Shown here piece after piece: positions 1 through 9,397 of a DNA stretch of 64,000 nucleotides. Source of the DNA: VGSG01 sp040756375. GTDB taxonomy: Bacteria > Desulfobacterota > Desulfomonilia > Desulfomonilales > Desulfomonilaceae. The position numbers and the translations under genes were made by a program. Location of the stretch: NCBI GenBank assembly GCA_040756375.1, contig JBFLZC010000027.1, positions 12,164 to 76,163 of the forward strand, read 5' to 3'. Positions within the stretch are counted from its first letter, which is position 1. Every line of letters starts with the position of its first letter. The notes beneath the pieces were generated by a model. It was not told the origin of the DNA. It searched no databases and saw nothing but the letters and a program-made list of their open reading frames with translations.

Positions 1-1173
1 TAGAGTCCCAGTGCAGGCATCCATGCAGTGGACCATCGCCGTGATGGGCGAAAACCCGCAAATCCGCCGTGCATCATTGTCGCGGGCTACGTGTCCAACG
101 AAAGCCTCCACATCGAACTGCTCCAGATGTGCGATCATGGACCGGTCCTTGTCTAGAGACTCCCGAACCGTGCCCTGATGCGGAACAAATGAATCCCCGT
201 ATCGGGGACCGATATGATCCAGGTCCGCGCTGGCTATGAAACAGACCGACTTGGAGCTCTTGCGCACGACTTCTTTGAGCGCGGTGCAGAAACGGTCGAA
301 CAGCGCTCGTTCCGCGTCAGATTCCGCGCTATTGCCGAACATTGTCGGTGAAATGGAGACAAGGACGGGGAGAATCCGGAAGTCACGGCGGCCGCCAAGG
401 ATGTATTGCAGAAATAAGGCTTGGAATTCGATCACGTGCTCTTTGAGATGCAGAATCTCCTCAGCGCACGGGTCCTGGCCGAACTCCTGGGCAAGCTCTT
501 GGAGGAAATCCCGATCGGTTCGTACCATCCCCAGCGGTGTCTCGAAATCAAGGGAAGTGGCCGTGAAAAGGCCTTGCACGCCTGAATGGCCTGTTCCCAG
601 AATGATGTACAGATCCGAAGATTGCCCGGACGCGAGTGCGTGATACCCGTGAGCAAAACAGCGCCCACCCGATCGTATGTCGATGTGTGGAGCTATCAGA
701 GCCCTGGGCCGCCGAGGGTCCGAGAAGTACTTCAGCGGGCCGGGACCTCCGGGGCCCTCGAAGAACGACGCAAGCTGAGAGCGTAACTCTTCCGGGTCCG
801 CGTTGTAACTCAAGCCTGCATGGCTGGCAGGTCTGGACGGAAGGCCGCGATACTCCGCGACCTTGCCGGCCAGCATTTCCTGAAATCGAGGCCCTTCCAG
901 CAGAAAGGCCTCGTCCAGAGTGTTGAGTAGTCCTTCAACCGCGTCGCTGAAGACGAGGCTGCCCGTGCGTCGAGTCAATTCCCACTGGATATCACGCAGG
1001 GAGTGTCGACCGTCCAAGAGCGCGAGCACCGGCAGTGCTTCCGTGCCCACACAGACCATCCGATCCGTCAGCGCAAGAGGGTCCTTCAGCGCCACGGCCT
1101 GGCGGCCCTGAAGGACCACCATGACCGGTTCCACGTTTCTCAACTTGGGCCGATAATCGTTGTCCGGGCTCAT
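1..1173 (-). CDS. AmmeMemoRadiSam system protein B (MEMO family), 3' end outside window
   Basis: About 391 codons are visible, reading from the ATG at 1173 off the left edge, so the C-terminus is missing. Residues 1-110 form a variable N-terminal region. From about residue 155 the MEMO fold begins with an IAPHIDIRSGG motif, then a GTGH motif, a KEHVIEFQ segment and ADLDHIG, the His/Asp positions expected of the dioxygenase-like MEMO family. Proteins of this kind are annotated as component B of the AmmeMemoRadiSam system, next to an AMMECR1 protein and a radical SAM enzyme; neither partner is in this window. The biochemical role of bacterial MEMO is not settled. The start lies 12 bp after the rpoD stop on the same strand, with a GAAGGG in the rpoD tail as the likely ribosome site, so it is probably translated from the dnaG-rpoD transcript. 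Confidence 0.85.
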   Translation of the reverse strand, partial: MSPDNDYRPKLRNVEPVMVVLQGRQAVALKDPLALTDRMVCVGTEALPVLALLDGRHSLRDIQWELTRRTGSLVFSDAVEGLLNTLDEAFLLEGPRFQEMLAGKVAEYRGLPSRPASHAGLSYNADPEELRSQLASFFEGPGGPGPLKYFSDPRRPRALIAPHIDIRSGGRCFAHGYHALASGQSSDLYIILGTGHSGVQGLFTATSLDFETPLGMVRTDRDFLQELAQEFGQDPCAEEILHLKEHVIEFQALFLQYILGGRRDFRILPVLVSISPTMFGNSAESDAERALFDRFCTALKEVVRKSSKSVCFIASADLDHIGPRYGDSFVPHQGTVRESLDKDRSMIAHLEQFDVEAFVGHVARDNDARRICGFSPITAMVHCMDACTGTL

Positions 1174-1185
1174 CAGATGGGGCGG

Positions 1186-2979
1186 TTACCCTTCGATGAA
1201 TGGACGCAGCCGTCGGCTTCGAGAGGGGTGGCGCAGCTTCTTGAGAGCTTTTGCCTCGATCTGCCTGATCCGCTCTCTTGTAACATCGAAGTCCTGTCCG
1301 ACCTCTTCCAGCGTGTGGTCCGCACGCTCGCCGATACCAAAACGCATACGCAGGACCTTTTCTTCTCTTGGCGTCAAGGTCGCCAGAACCTTCCTCGTCT
1401 GCTCGGTAAGGCTCATCCCGACCACAGCCTCGGACGGAGACAGGATCTTCTTGTCCTCGATGAAGTCGCCCAGATGGGAGTCTTCTTCCTCGCCGATGGG
1501 CGTCTCCAGCGAGATCGGCTCCTTCGCGATCTTGAGCACTTTGCGGACCTTCTCCAGAGGGAACTCCATCTTGTCCGCGATCTCTTCAGGAGTGGGCTCT
1601 CGCCCGTACTCCTGCACCAGATAGCGAGAGGTGCGGATGAGTTTGTTGATGGTTTCGATCATGTGCACCGGGATACGGATGGTCCGGGCCTGATCCGCAA
1701 TGGCACGGGTAATGGCCTGCCGGATCCACCAGGTAGCGTACGTGCTGAACTTGTACCCGCGCTGGTACTCGAACTTGTCCACCGCCTTCATAAGCCCGAT
1801 GTTCCCCTCCTGAATCAGGTCGAGGAACTGAAGGCCGCGGTTGGTGTATTTCTTTGCTATGCTGACCACGAGGCGAAGGTTGGCTTGGACCAGCTCGCTC
1901 TTTGCTCTTCGAGCCAGGTATTCGCCTTCCCGGCATTCCTTGAGTGCTTTCTTCAGGTGATTGCCCGGCATTCCTGCTTCAGCTTCGAGCTTCTGGATTT
2001 TGCGCAGGCCGTTTTCGATCTTTCTGTCCAGATCCATGATCTTCTGCGCGCTGAGCGTGGTGTGTTCCTTCAAGGACTTTCGCGCTTCGACGAGGCCCTT
2101 GAGAGAAGCCACGTGGTCTTGTGCCTTCTCGATCGGCATCTTCAGCTCGTATTCCACACTTCGGTGCTCGTCTTCCGCAGCATCGAGCTTCTGCACCAGG
2201 AACCTGAGCTTGCTGGCGATATGGTCGATCATGTTGCTGTTAAGGTTGATGTTCTTCAGGCTCGTGACAATCAGTTCCTTATGACTGTCGATTCGCTTAC
2301 GAACATCTTCCAGAGCCTTTTCCTTCGGATTGGGCCCGAGCGCGTCGCGCTCCTCGTATAGGGCCTGCAATTGGGCGTCCTGTTCGCCAATGTCCTGGAT
2401 AAGTTGCAGAACACGCTCAACCTGGGCGGTGTCGTCTCCGTCGGGCATCTCTTCGTCTTCGAAGCCCCGCACGACCTCCTTGAGCCTGATGGTTCCTTTC
2501 TGGAGCTTCTCGCCCAGCGCCAGCACTTCCTTGATGGTGACCGGGCATCCGATAATGACGCTGAATACCTGCTGTTCGCCTTGCTCGATGCGCTTGGCGA
2601 TTTCCACCTCTCCCTCACGGGTGAGCAGCGAGACGCAGCCCATCTCGTGCAGATACATCTTCACCGGATCGTTACCTCTGGCCACCGCGTCGGGTTCGGG
2701 CGCGAGTTCTTCTTCCTCTTCCTCCTCCTCTTCCTCCTCGGGCTTTTCCGCCTCGAACCTCCTGATCTTCTTTTCAGAGAGCGGGATCTTCTTTTCAGAA
2801 GCCACCAGCTCCACGGCGAAATCAGCCATGAGCTTGGTCAAGATCTCATCGATCTGCGCGGGCGCAACTACATTCTCCGGCAGATGCTCGTTGACTTCGT
2901 CGTAAGTCAGGTACTTCTTCTTTCGCGCCAGATCGTAAAGACCGTTGAACTGAACATCAGGCATTGTTGAATCGGACAT
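1186..2979 (-). CDS. rpoD: RNA polymerase sigma factor RpoD (sigma-70)
   Basis: The 597-aa product is the housekeeping sigma factor. Region 1.1 covers about residues 1-65, followed by a run of ten or more glutamates at 81-91. Region 1.2 starts near 103 (NDPVKMYLHEMG), and a non-conserved insert of about 220 residues follows. Region 2 (NLRLVVSIAKKY, LQFLDLIQEGNIGLMKAV, YKFSTYATWWIRQAI), region 3 (HMIETINKL) and region 4 with the terminal helix-turn-helix (VTRERIRQIEAKALKKLRHP) complete it. The extended non-conserved region is typical of proteobacterial RpoD. An AGGAGA sits 9 bp before the ATG. It follows dnaG on the same strand after about 210 bp that hold a GC-rich palindrome, matching the classical macromolecular-synthesis gene order; rpsU is not present upstream. 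Confidence 0.98.
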   Translation of the reverse strand: MSDSTMPDVQFNGLYDLARKKKYLTYDEVNEHLPENVVAPAQIDEILTKLMADFAVELVASEKKIPLSEKKIRRFEAEKPEEEEEEEEEEELAPEPDAVARGNDPVKMYLHEMGCVSLLTREGEVEIAKRIEQGEQQVFSVIIGCPVTIKEVLALGEKLQKGTIRLKEVVRGFEDEEMPDGDDTAQVERVLQLIQDIGEQDAQLQALYEERDALGPNPKEKALEDVRKRIDSHKELIVTSLKNINLNSNMIDHIASKLRFLVQKLDAAEDEHRSVEYELKMPIEKAQDHVASLKGLVEARKSLKEHTTLSAQKIMDLDRKIENGLRKIQKLEAEAGMPGNHLKKALKECREGEYLARRAKSELVQANLRLVVSIAKKYTNRGLQFLDLIQEGNIGLMKAVDKFEYQRGYKFSTYATWWIRQAITRAIADQARTIRIPVHMIETINKLIRTSRYLVQEYGREPTPEEIADKMEFPLEKVRKVLKIAKEPISLETPIGEEEDSHLGDFIEDKKILSPSEAVVGMSLTEQTRKVLATLTPREEKVLRMRFGIGERADHTLEEVGQDFDVTRERIRQIEAKALKKLRHPSRSRRLRPFIEG

Positions 2980-3136
2980 ATAGAGGACTCTCCTTATTCG
3001 TTCTTCCGGACCGTCGCCGACCGCTCAGGAACTCCCGATAGCTGGTGGCTCTTGGTGTAATCGAGCCAACGTTCGGGGTCCGGCTTTTTTAGCAGAGGGG
3101 CCAAGCCACGGTCATGCTTCTCAACCTTCGGATCTT

Positions 3137-3164
3137 GTAGGGGCGCACGGCCGTGCGCCCCTAC
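3137..3164. repeat. 28-bp perfect palindrome (GTAGGGGCGCAC type)
   Basis: A perfect inverted repeat, GTAGGGGCGCACGG followed by its complement, lies between dnaG and rpoD. Full or degenerate copies occur at 22367, 26234, 27167 and 27590. In RNA it would fold into a 14-bp stem and could tune the dnaG/rpoD ratio, but it has no T-run and is best regarded as a dispersed repeat. Confidence 0.8.
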
Positions 3165-3191
3165 GCGTGGATCGGCAGATTTCTGTCGGCC

Positions 3192-4952
3192 TCATTTCCG
3201 CAGGCGTCGCCCGATGGTGAGCAACTCCTGTGCAAGTTTATTGTACTCTTCGTCACACGGAGTACACCGTTTCATGCGCTCCATGATTTCCTGCTTGCGT
3301 TGCTCGAGCTTGCGCAAGCGTATTCGGTCAAGGGACTCATCCATAGCCAGATCGCCGTCAACTTCCGGCCTGAGGTCATCCTCTTCGTGACAGGGCTGCA
3401 TCCAGCTTGCGACCACCGACGCAAACTCCTGCTCGTCCAGGGATCGACAAAACGCGACGGAATCGAACTTCCCAGTTCTGTCCCGGAAAGCGATTATCCG
3501 TTCCGCAATAGACCGCAAAACCGGATCTTCCAGGTCCTTGACCACTCCGCTCTCCACGACCCGATCTATGAAGCCGTCCCGGAGCAACATCCCTCGCACT
3601 ACGTCTCTCTCGCCCGGAGCAAAATCGAACAGACTCTTCCTCCCGGCCTCCGATGACGGGGCGCTTCCGACGCGGTGCGACTTCCGGGCTGTGAGGAGCC
3701 TCCGGAGACGATCTTCTCGAACCCGAAACCTGGACGCAAATCTCTCAATAAGATAATCTCTCTCCGGGGAATCAGCAATCTCACGCAGAATCGGGAGACA
3801 CTCTTCCACAGCCAAGTTTCGCCCGTGCAACGACTTCAAGTCGTAATTGGTCTCAACATCCTCAATGAACACGTCGATCAGCGAGACCGCTTGATCCAGC
3901 AACGCGCGGAATCCGTCGATGCCCAGGCTGTTGACCGCCTCGTCCGGGTCCTTGTGCTCCCTGAGGATTACGCAGTCAGGCTCCACTCCTTCGGCCAAAA
4001 ACAACGGTATGGACCTTTTCACCGCCCGAATGCCGGCCTCATCCCCATCGAACACCAGCACGACGCGCTGAGAGAAGCGCTTGGCGAGCCTGACCTGTTC
4101 GCTGCCCAGCGCGGTGCCCAAAGGCGCGGCCGTGTTTTCCATGCCTCTGATTCTGAGCGAGATCTGGTCAAAATACCCCTCCACCAGGACCAGACGCCCC
4201 TCACGACGGATCGCCTCGCGGGCCGATTCGAGCCCGTAGAGCACTCCCTTCTTCCTGAAGATTGCGCTTTCCGGCGAATTGAGGTACTTCGGTTCCCCTT
4301 CGCCGAAAATGCGACCTCCGAAGGCTACCAGGCCGCTGCCCAGATCAAATATGGGTATCATGATCCGAGAACGGAAGTAGTCGTAGTACCCTCCTGTTGG
4401 CCGGGGCCTAACCAGACCCGCCGCGACCGCGTCTCCTCGATCGACGCCCGCGGCGCTCAAGTGGTCGTACAGCCCGTTCCATGAGTCCGGGGCAAAACCG
4501 AGCCCCAAACGCTGCGCCCATTCAAGAGACACGCCTCGTGCGACCAAATAGTCCTGAGCAGACGCGTCCGCGGCCAACCGATCCCGAAAGAACCGATGAG
4601 CCACGCCGAGAGCCCTGGTCAGCCTTTCCTTCTGGTCATCCCTCTTGCGATCGACCTGCTCGAATTCAAACGGTACCCCGTAGCGCGTAGCGATCCTGCG
4701 AACCGCCTCCACAAAGGTGATATTCTCGATCTTCATCAGGAAGCTGAAGACACTGCCACCCGCGGTACAGCCGAAGCAGTGGAAGATCTCCTTCTGAGGC
4801 GAGACATAAAAAGACGGGTCCTTGTCTCCGTGAAACGGACAGAGCCCGCGATAGTCCTTCCCCGCCCTTTTCAGCTCGACGTAATCGGAGATAACCTCCA
4901 CGATGTCGGCTGCGGAAGCTACTTCAGCGACCTTCGAGTCGGGGATTCGCAT
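3192..4952 (-). CDS. dnaG: DNA primase DnaG
   Basis: The 586-aa primase synthesises RNA primers at the replication fork. The N-terminal CHC2 zinc ribbon is clear (Cys38, His41, Cys59, Cys62). It is followed by the catalytic core with a TOPRIM domain, LVLVEGYFDQ carrying the acidic residue and VLVFDGDEAG carrying the DxD metal site, at about 255-340. The last 150 residues are the less conserved DnaB-interacting domain. Length is normal for the family. The ATG opens directly into MRIPDSKVAEVASAADIVEVI, typical for DnaG. It lies upstream of rpoD and downstream of mutS2, all on the minus strand. Confidence 0.98.
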   Translation of the reverse strand: MRIPDSKVAEVASAADIVEVISDYVELKRAGKDYRGLCPFHGDKDPSFYVSPQKEIFHCFGCTAGGSVFSFLMKIENITFVEAVRRIATRYGVPFEFEQVDRKRDDQKERLTRALGVAHRFFRDRLAADASAQDYLVARGVSLEWAQRLGLGFAPDSWNGLYDHLSAAGVDRGDAVAAGLVRPRPTGGYYDYFRSRIMIPIFDLGSGLVAFGGRIFGEGEPKYLNSPESAIFRKKGVLYGLESAREAIRREGRLVLVEGYFDQISLRIRGMENTAAPLGTALGSEQVRLAKRFSQRVVLVFDGDEAGIRAVKRSIPLFLAEGVEPDCVILREHKDPDEAVNSLGIDGFRALLDQAVSLIDVFIEDVETNYDLKSLHGRNLAVEECLPILREIADSPERDYLIERFASRFRVREDRLRRLLTARKSHRVGSAPSSEAGRKSLFDFAPGERDVVRGMLLRDGFIDRVVESGVVKDLEDPVLRSIAERIIAFRDRTGKFDSVAFCRSLDEQEFASVVASWMQPCHEEDDLRPEVDGDLAMDESLDRIRLRKLEQRKQEIMERMKRCTPCDEEYNKLAQELLTIGRRLRK

Positions 4953-5008
4953 TCGATGCCTCTAATCACTCTGCTGACTAAATTCAATGCCGCTTACGGG
5001 AAAGGATT

Positions 5009-5066
5009 GGTGGGACAGGCGTCTCGCCTGTCTACAAACGATGACAGGCAGGATGCCTGTCCCACC
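5009..5066. repeat. Inverted repeat GGTGGGACAGGC...GCCTGTCCCACC
   Basis: Two convergent copies of a GTGGGACAGGC(G/A)TC sequence flank a short centre in the mutS2-dnaG spacer. Related copies lie at 27623-27702, 28542-28590 and 46269-46335. Each arm is itself hairpin-forming. It contains no gene. Confidence 0.8.
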
Positions 5067-5166
5067 AAGGCCATGAATACGCAGCTGCATTTGTGCCATC
5101 GTGAACTAACGCCGGGTTCGTGACAGCGTACATGTTTTGCAAAAATGAGGAAAAAGCGCCGGCGGA

Positions 5167-7542
5167 TCACTCCGTGTCCAGATCCACGATTGTGACGCCT
5201 TCTCCACCCCTTCGCATATCTTCGCCACGAATGCCTTTGACCAAAACGTGTTGGGAAAGATAATCGCGAATCGCCTGCTTCAGACGGCCCGTGCCCTTCC
5301 CGTGAATCACGTGCACTGAGGATAGGCCGCCCAGGACTGCATCATCGAGCGCCTTGTCCACCACGGGGAGTGCCTCGTCAACCCGGAGGCCCACCACGTT
5401 CACCTCCCCCCGCGGTGTGGCAAGGGGGATATCTACCCTAATCTGCTCCATTTTTAAAGTGTTTTTTTTCGTCGAGGCATCCGTTTCCAGGATATCCAGG
5501 TCTTCTACAGCGGCCCGGACCTTCATTTTACCTACCGCAACTTCGGCGTGTCCTTTTTCCAGGATTTCGGAAATAACCCCTTCCTTGCCCAGGCGCCCCA
5601 CGCGGACCCTAGTTCCCACGCTCAGCTCCGGGAGTTGCTTTTCCAGCGGTACACCCAGTCCCTGCTCAAGATCCGCCTTGATCTCGGCCATGCTCTCCCG
5701 CACGCGAGGCCGTTCCTTGCCCTTGGCGGTCTTCAAGGCTTTCTGAAGCTCCGCAATACGACGCTCGGCAGTGCGTATGGCCTCACGAGCCTCTCTGCGA
5801 AAGCCTTCCAGCATCTCTCCCCTTGCCGACCGGAAGTCTTCCAGCTCGAGTGCCACGTCCCCCCGTTCCTCTTCAAGAGCCTTCTTGCTGCGCTCCACGG
5901 CCGAGATCTCGTTCCGAAGGCGCTCGATCAGCTTGGAGCTGCCTCCGGCTGCTTTGTCCGCATAGGAGCGAGCCGAAGCTATCACGTGCTCCGGGAGCCC
6001 GATCCGCTCGGCAGTTTCGATCGCGTGAGACTCTCCCGGAACATTGTATAGAAGCCTAAAAGTCGGTTGCATGGTTTGGGGATGAAATTCCACGCTCACG
6101 TTCTCGACTTCCGGCCGTCCCAATGCATATGCCTTTAGGTGTGTGAGGTGCGTGGTTATGACCACCCGTGCGCCCCTTGCGATCAGCTCGTCCATGATGG
6201 CCATTGCCAGCGCAGACCCTTCCTCAGGATCGGTCGCGCTCCCCAGCTCGTCCAGGAGCACCAAATCACCCCTGGCTGCGGTGGCAAGGATGACCCCGAT
6301 CCGGTGCATGTGCCCGGAAAACGACGAGACGCGGCTGCGAATATCCTGCTCATCCCCAATATCAGCCATGATGCGCGCAAAAGGTTGGACCTTGCTTCCT
6401 TCAAGCGCAGGGAGCATCATGCCGCAGCGGACCATGAGCGGGAAAAGCCCCGCTATCTTCAGCGCTACGGTCTTTCCGCCCATATTTGCCCCGCTGATCA
6501 CCGCGACGGACGTGCTCGGCTCCTGGATCACGTCCATAGGCACAACCCTAGTGTCCGCGGCTGCCAGCAGTAGAGGATGACGCGCACCCAGGATTCTGAA
6601 GCCCTGCTCAACGAGCTCAGGCTCCACAGAATCCGTTTCCGACGCGTACTTGGCACGCGCCTGAAACGCGTCCAGCCGAGAGAGAAGACGATAGTTTTCC
6701 GAAAGCTCTTCCCGGACGATGCGGATCTCCTCGGTGACTTCCTTGAAGATCCGGCGAATCTCCTCTCTTTCCTCGTCCAGGAGCGAAGCAACCTGATTGT
6801 TTAACTCCACCACGCGCAGGGGCTCCACATAAACCGAAGCGCCGCTCCTGGAATGGTCATGGACTATGCCGTCCAGGTATCCCTTGAATTCCGGGCGGAG
6901 CAGAATCACGTACCGGTCGTTGCGCAGGGTGACATAGTCTTCCTGGACCACGTGAGCCAGATCCTGATTCCGGACCACATCGTCCAGGACGTTCTGCACG
7001 TTGCGGCGAACCTTCCTGAGCCTTTCACGGATCGCCATGAGCTCACGACTGGCCGTCTCCCGCACCAGGCCGTGATCGTCGAAGACGTCGTTGATCCGGT
7101 GCTCCAGTGCGTGCAGGGCAATCAACCGCGCGCCAAGCCGTCGAACCTGCACGTATCGCTCTTCGAGCCTACTCAGCCGGTCCATGGCCAGGTGCGAGAG
7201 CGCAGCAAGATCACGCACAGCAAGGATTTCTTCCACATCGAGGATCGTGGCGGGATTGGCCACTGTGGCGAGAATACCCTCCATCGGCAGAAGGTCTGCC
7301 ATGCCCACTGGACCGTGCAGTCCGCCGATTTCCTTGAGCTCGGCCACCAACGTGAGTTGAGCACGGATGGTTGCGAGATCGGCAGCGGGCTCGGACTCAA
7401 GGACCGCAACACGACCCGGCTCGGAAGCCGCGTGTTGAGCCACTTCCTCCAGAACTCCCGGCAGCTCCAGAGCCACGAGGCTCTCCGTCACGATATCCTC
7501 GCGGAATTCTTCAATCCTAGTCTGAGTCTCGAATTGCGTCAT
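5167..7542 (-). CDS. mutS2: Endonuclease MutS2
   Basis: The 791-aa protein has the MutS2 plan. Residues 1-300 are the core and lever regions without the mismatch-recognition domain of MutS. The ABC-type ATPase starts with a Walker A GANMGGKT at 351-358, followed by LVLLDELGSATDP (Walker B) and TTHLTHLKAY. A long charged coiled coil spans about 515-640, and a C-terminal Smr nuclease domain (VHVIHGKGTGRLKQ) occupies about 715-791. MutS2 acts against recombination intermediates and, in some species, on collided ribosomes. No good ribosome site precedes the ATG at 7542, so the start is a little uncertain. It lies between hisF and dnaG on the same strand. Confidence 0.95.
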   Translation of the reverse strand: MTQFETQTRIEEFREDIVTESLVALELPGVLEEVAQHAASEPGRVAVLESEPAADLATIRAQLTLVAELKEIGGLHGPVGMADLLPMEGILATVANPATILDVEEILAVRDLAALSHLAMDRLSRLEERYVQVRRLGARLIALHALEHRINDVFDDHGLVRETASRELMAIRERLRKVRRNVQNVLDDVVRNQDLAHVVQEDYVTLRNDRYVILLRPEFKGYLDGIVHDHSRSGASVYVEPLRVVELNNQVASLLDEEREEIRRIFKEVTEEIRIVREELSENYRLLSRLDAFQARAKYASETDSVEPELVEQGFRILGARHPLLLAAADTRVVPMDVIQEPSTSVAVISGANMGGKTVALKIAGLFPLMVRCGMMLPALEGSKVQPFARIMADIGDEQDIRSRVSSFSGHMHRIGVILATAARGDLVLLDELGSATDPEEGSALAMAIMDELIARGARVVITTHLTHLKAYALGRPEVENVSVEFHPQTMQPTFRLLYNVPGESHAIETAERIGLPEHVIASARSYADKAAGGSSKLIERLRNEISAVERSKKALEEERGDVALELEDFRSARGEMLEGFRREAREAIRTAERRIAELQKALKTAKGKERPRVRESMAEIKADLEQGLGVPLEKQLPELSVGTRVRVGRLGKEGVISEILEKGHAEVAVGKMKVRAAVEDLDILETDASTKKNTLKMEQIRVDIPLATPRGEVNVVGLRVDEALPVVDKALDDAVLGGLSSVHVIHGKGTGRLKQAIRDYLSQHVLVKGIRGEDMRRGGEGVTIVDLDTE

Positions 7543-7642
7543 CTGATGAAGAAGATGGGAGCCTTTCGTAAAAGGGATTTGTGGCGGCCTGTGAGCATCT
7601 CACTCTCTTGAAAGCGCATTCCCAAGAATGTTGTCGGCATTA

Positions 7643-7789
7643 AGCACTCCTGGTCGGGCCTACGTATGGGGAGGTTTGGAGGGGAGATGAGTCTCCCTTC
7701 CAAATTATTGCGCAACGATGCGCTCTTGCTGACGATCTCCGAGGCGAAGCCCCGGAGAGCTCGCCGAAGCCGAGGACTTTCATAATTCG
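7643..7789 (+). repeat. Dispersed modular repeat A, copy 1 (hairpin type 1)
   Basis: This copy has the conserved left end (GGTCGGGCCTACGTATGGGG), then a GGGGAGATGAGTCTCCC hairpin with TTATTGCGCAACGATGCGC, and the conserved right end (ATCTCCGAGGCGAAG ... GCCGAAGCCGAG ... TTTCAT). The other copies are at 20012, 22466, 42267 and 63804. It fills most of the mutS2-hisF spacer. Confidence 0.8.
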
Positions 7790-7822
7790 TTGTAGCTCTC
7801 TTGCTATCGCAGTGAGTACCAA

Positions 7823-8596
7823 TCAATCATGGACCATTCGGACGGGAATCCCTTCGGCAAGGAGGTATTTCTTCAGTTCCGGAATCGGAATCTCCCGATA
7901 GTGGAATATAGAAGCAGCCAGAACAGCATCCGCGTTCGCCTGAACCACCACGTCTCTCAGGTGCTCGGCCTTGCCCGCGCCTCCCGACGCGATCACGGGC
8001 ACACCCACAAGATCGGTGATGGCCTTGGTCATGGGAATATCGTATCCGTCCTTGGTTCCGTCGGCATCCATGCTGGTGAGAAGGATTTCCCCGGCCCCAA
8101 GCTCTTCCACCTTTTGCGCCCATTCCAGGAGATCCACGCCGGTCATGGTGCGGCCGCCATGGATCGAGATCTCATAACCTGACCGCGTATTCCCGGTTAA
8201 CTTGGCGTCGATGGCAGCTACAATGCACTGACTCCCGAACATGAGCGCAGCTTCCCGCAGGATATCCGGGTTCTGCACCGCCGCAGTGTTGAGGGAAACC
8301 TTGTCTGCGCCGGCAACAAGCAACTCCCGGATATCCGCAGTCGTTCGGATGCCCCCGCCAACGGTGAGAGGCATGAAGACCTCTTCCGCGGTGCGTCTCA
8401 CCACATCCAAGATGATCTTCCGTCGCTCGTGAGACGCGGTGATGTCCAGGAAGACCAGTTCGTCAGCGCCTTCTTCGTCATAGAAGCGGGCGTTCTCCAC
8501 CGGGTCTCCCGCGTCGCGGAAGTTGACAAAGTGAACACCCTTAACGACCCTGCCGTCCTTGACGTCCAAGCAGGGGATAATTCTTTTAGCGAGCAT
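7823..8596 (-). CDS. hisF: Imidazole glycerol phosphate synthase, cyclase subunit HisF
   Basis: The 257-aa TIM-barrel subunit, with HisH, converts PRFAR and glutamine-derived ammonia into imidazole glycerol phosphate and AICAR, in histidine biosynthesis and feeding purine synthesis. The catalytic aspartates Asp11 (PCLDVKDGR) and Asp130 (AAIDAK) are present, as are the phosphate-binding loops TVGGGI and ASGGAG. Length matches the family. The start overlaps the end of hisA by 11 bp, implying translational coupling. HisH is not in the window. Confidence 0.97.
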   Translation of the reverse strand: MLAKRIIPCLDVKDGRVVKGVHFVNFRDAGDPVENARFYDEEGADELVFLDITASHERRKIILDVVRRTAEEVFMPLTVGGGIRTTADIRELLVAGADKVSLNTAAVQNPDILREAALMFGSQCIVAAIDAKLTGNTRSGYEISIHGGRTMTGVDLLEWAQKVEELGAGEILLTSMDADGTKDGYDIPMTKAITDLVGVPVIASGGAGKAEHLRDVVVQANADAVLAASIFHYREIPIPELKKYLLAEGIPVRMVHD

Positions 8597-9323
8597 CTCG
8601 TTTTTCCGTCAGCGCTATAGCTTCTTTCAGGTCTATCTTGCCGTCGTACAGGGCTCTCCCGATGATAATGCCCACGATCCCGAACTTTTCAAGGGCCAGG
8701 GCTTTGCGCACGTCTTCCAGAGCAGACACGCCACCGGAAAGGATCACCGGCGTGGAGGTGCTCTCCGCGAATTCGCGTGTTGCCGCGACGTTCGGGCCCT
8801 GCATCATACCATCCCGTTCTATGTCGGTATAGATGAAGGCCGCGGGGCGGTGCGCGTCGAACTGAGCGGCTAGATCCGAGGCTTTCACGCTGGTGGATTC
8901 AGTCCATCCCTGGACGGCTACCCATCCGCGGAGCGCGTCAATTCCGATGGCAATGCGCCCGGGGAATTCCGAAATCAGGTCACGGGCTTTTTCAGGTTCT
9001 TTGGCTGCCATGGTGCCTACGATGACCCTATCAACGCCCATGTCCAGGTACACGGCCGCAGTGGCTCGATCTCTCACGCCACCGCCCAATTGAACGGGAA
9101 CCGGGACCGCGGCCGCGATTTTGCCCACCACGTCCAAGTTCACCGGCTTCCCCCCCACGGATCCGTTCAAGTCCACCACATGAATACGCGACGCGCCGAG
9201 GGCTTCCCACTTTCTGGCCTGTTCAGGGGGGTCGTCGTTGAAGATGGTGGAAGAATCCATCTTTCCCTGTCTGAGACGGACGCATTTCCCATCTTTGATA
9301 TCTATGGCAGGGATAACGATCAC
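8586..9323 (-). CDS. hisA: ProFAR isomerase HisA
   Basis: This 245-aa (beta/alpha)8 enzyme catalyses the Amadori rearrangement of ProFAR to PRFAR, the step before HisF/HisH. The catalytic acids Asp8 (PAIDIKDG) and Asp129 (GIDALRG) are both in place, with glycine-rich phosphate loops QLGGGVR and LSGGVS. The start codon is GTG at 9323, preceded by AGGA at a spacing of 9. It overlaps hisF. It begins only 22 bp after a strong intrinsic terminator, leaving little room for its own promoter. Confidence 0.97.
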   Translation of the reverse strand: MIVIPAIDIKDGKCVRLRQGKMDSSTIFNDDPPEQARKWEALGASRIHVVDLNGSVGGKPVNLDVVGKIAAAVPVPVQLGGGVRDRATAAVYLDMGVDRVIVGTMAAKEPEKARDLISEFPGRIAIGIDALRGWVAVQGWTESTSVKASDLAAQFDAHRPAAFIYTDIERDGMMQGPNVAATREFAESTSTPVILSGGVSALEDVRKALALEKFGIVGIIIGRALYDGKIDLKEAIALTEKRDAR

Positions 9324-9344
9324 GGCAGGTGTCCTGCTCTGAAT

Positions 9345-9373
9345 AAAAAAGCCCCCTCTCGGGGGCTTTTTTT
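9345..9373 (-). terminator. Intrinsic terminator of the secreted-protein operon
   Basis: A GCCCCCTCTCGGGGGC stem-loop is flanked by A6 on one side and T7 on the other, so it could work on either strand. It lies 25 bp beyond the stop of the secreted protein gene at 9398, and its minus-strand product ends in a U-run. hisA begins 22 bp further on. Confidence 0.9.
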
Positions 9374-9397
9374 CCCTATCAGAGTAACTATGCGTTG

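Noticed and set aside
1003..2361. A 452-codon open frame on the plus strand opposite rpoD
   Set aside because: It is the antisense of an unambiguous sigma factor; high G+C at third positions opens long shadow frames. The same applies to long antisense frames over dnaG, mutS2 and the WD40 kinase.
7539..7826. A 95-codon minus-strand frame between hisF and mutS2
   Set aside because: It translates the dispersed repeat at 7643 and overlaps the mutS2 start; no ribosome site.
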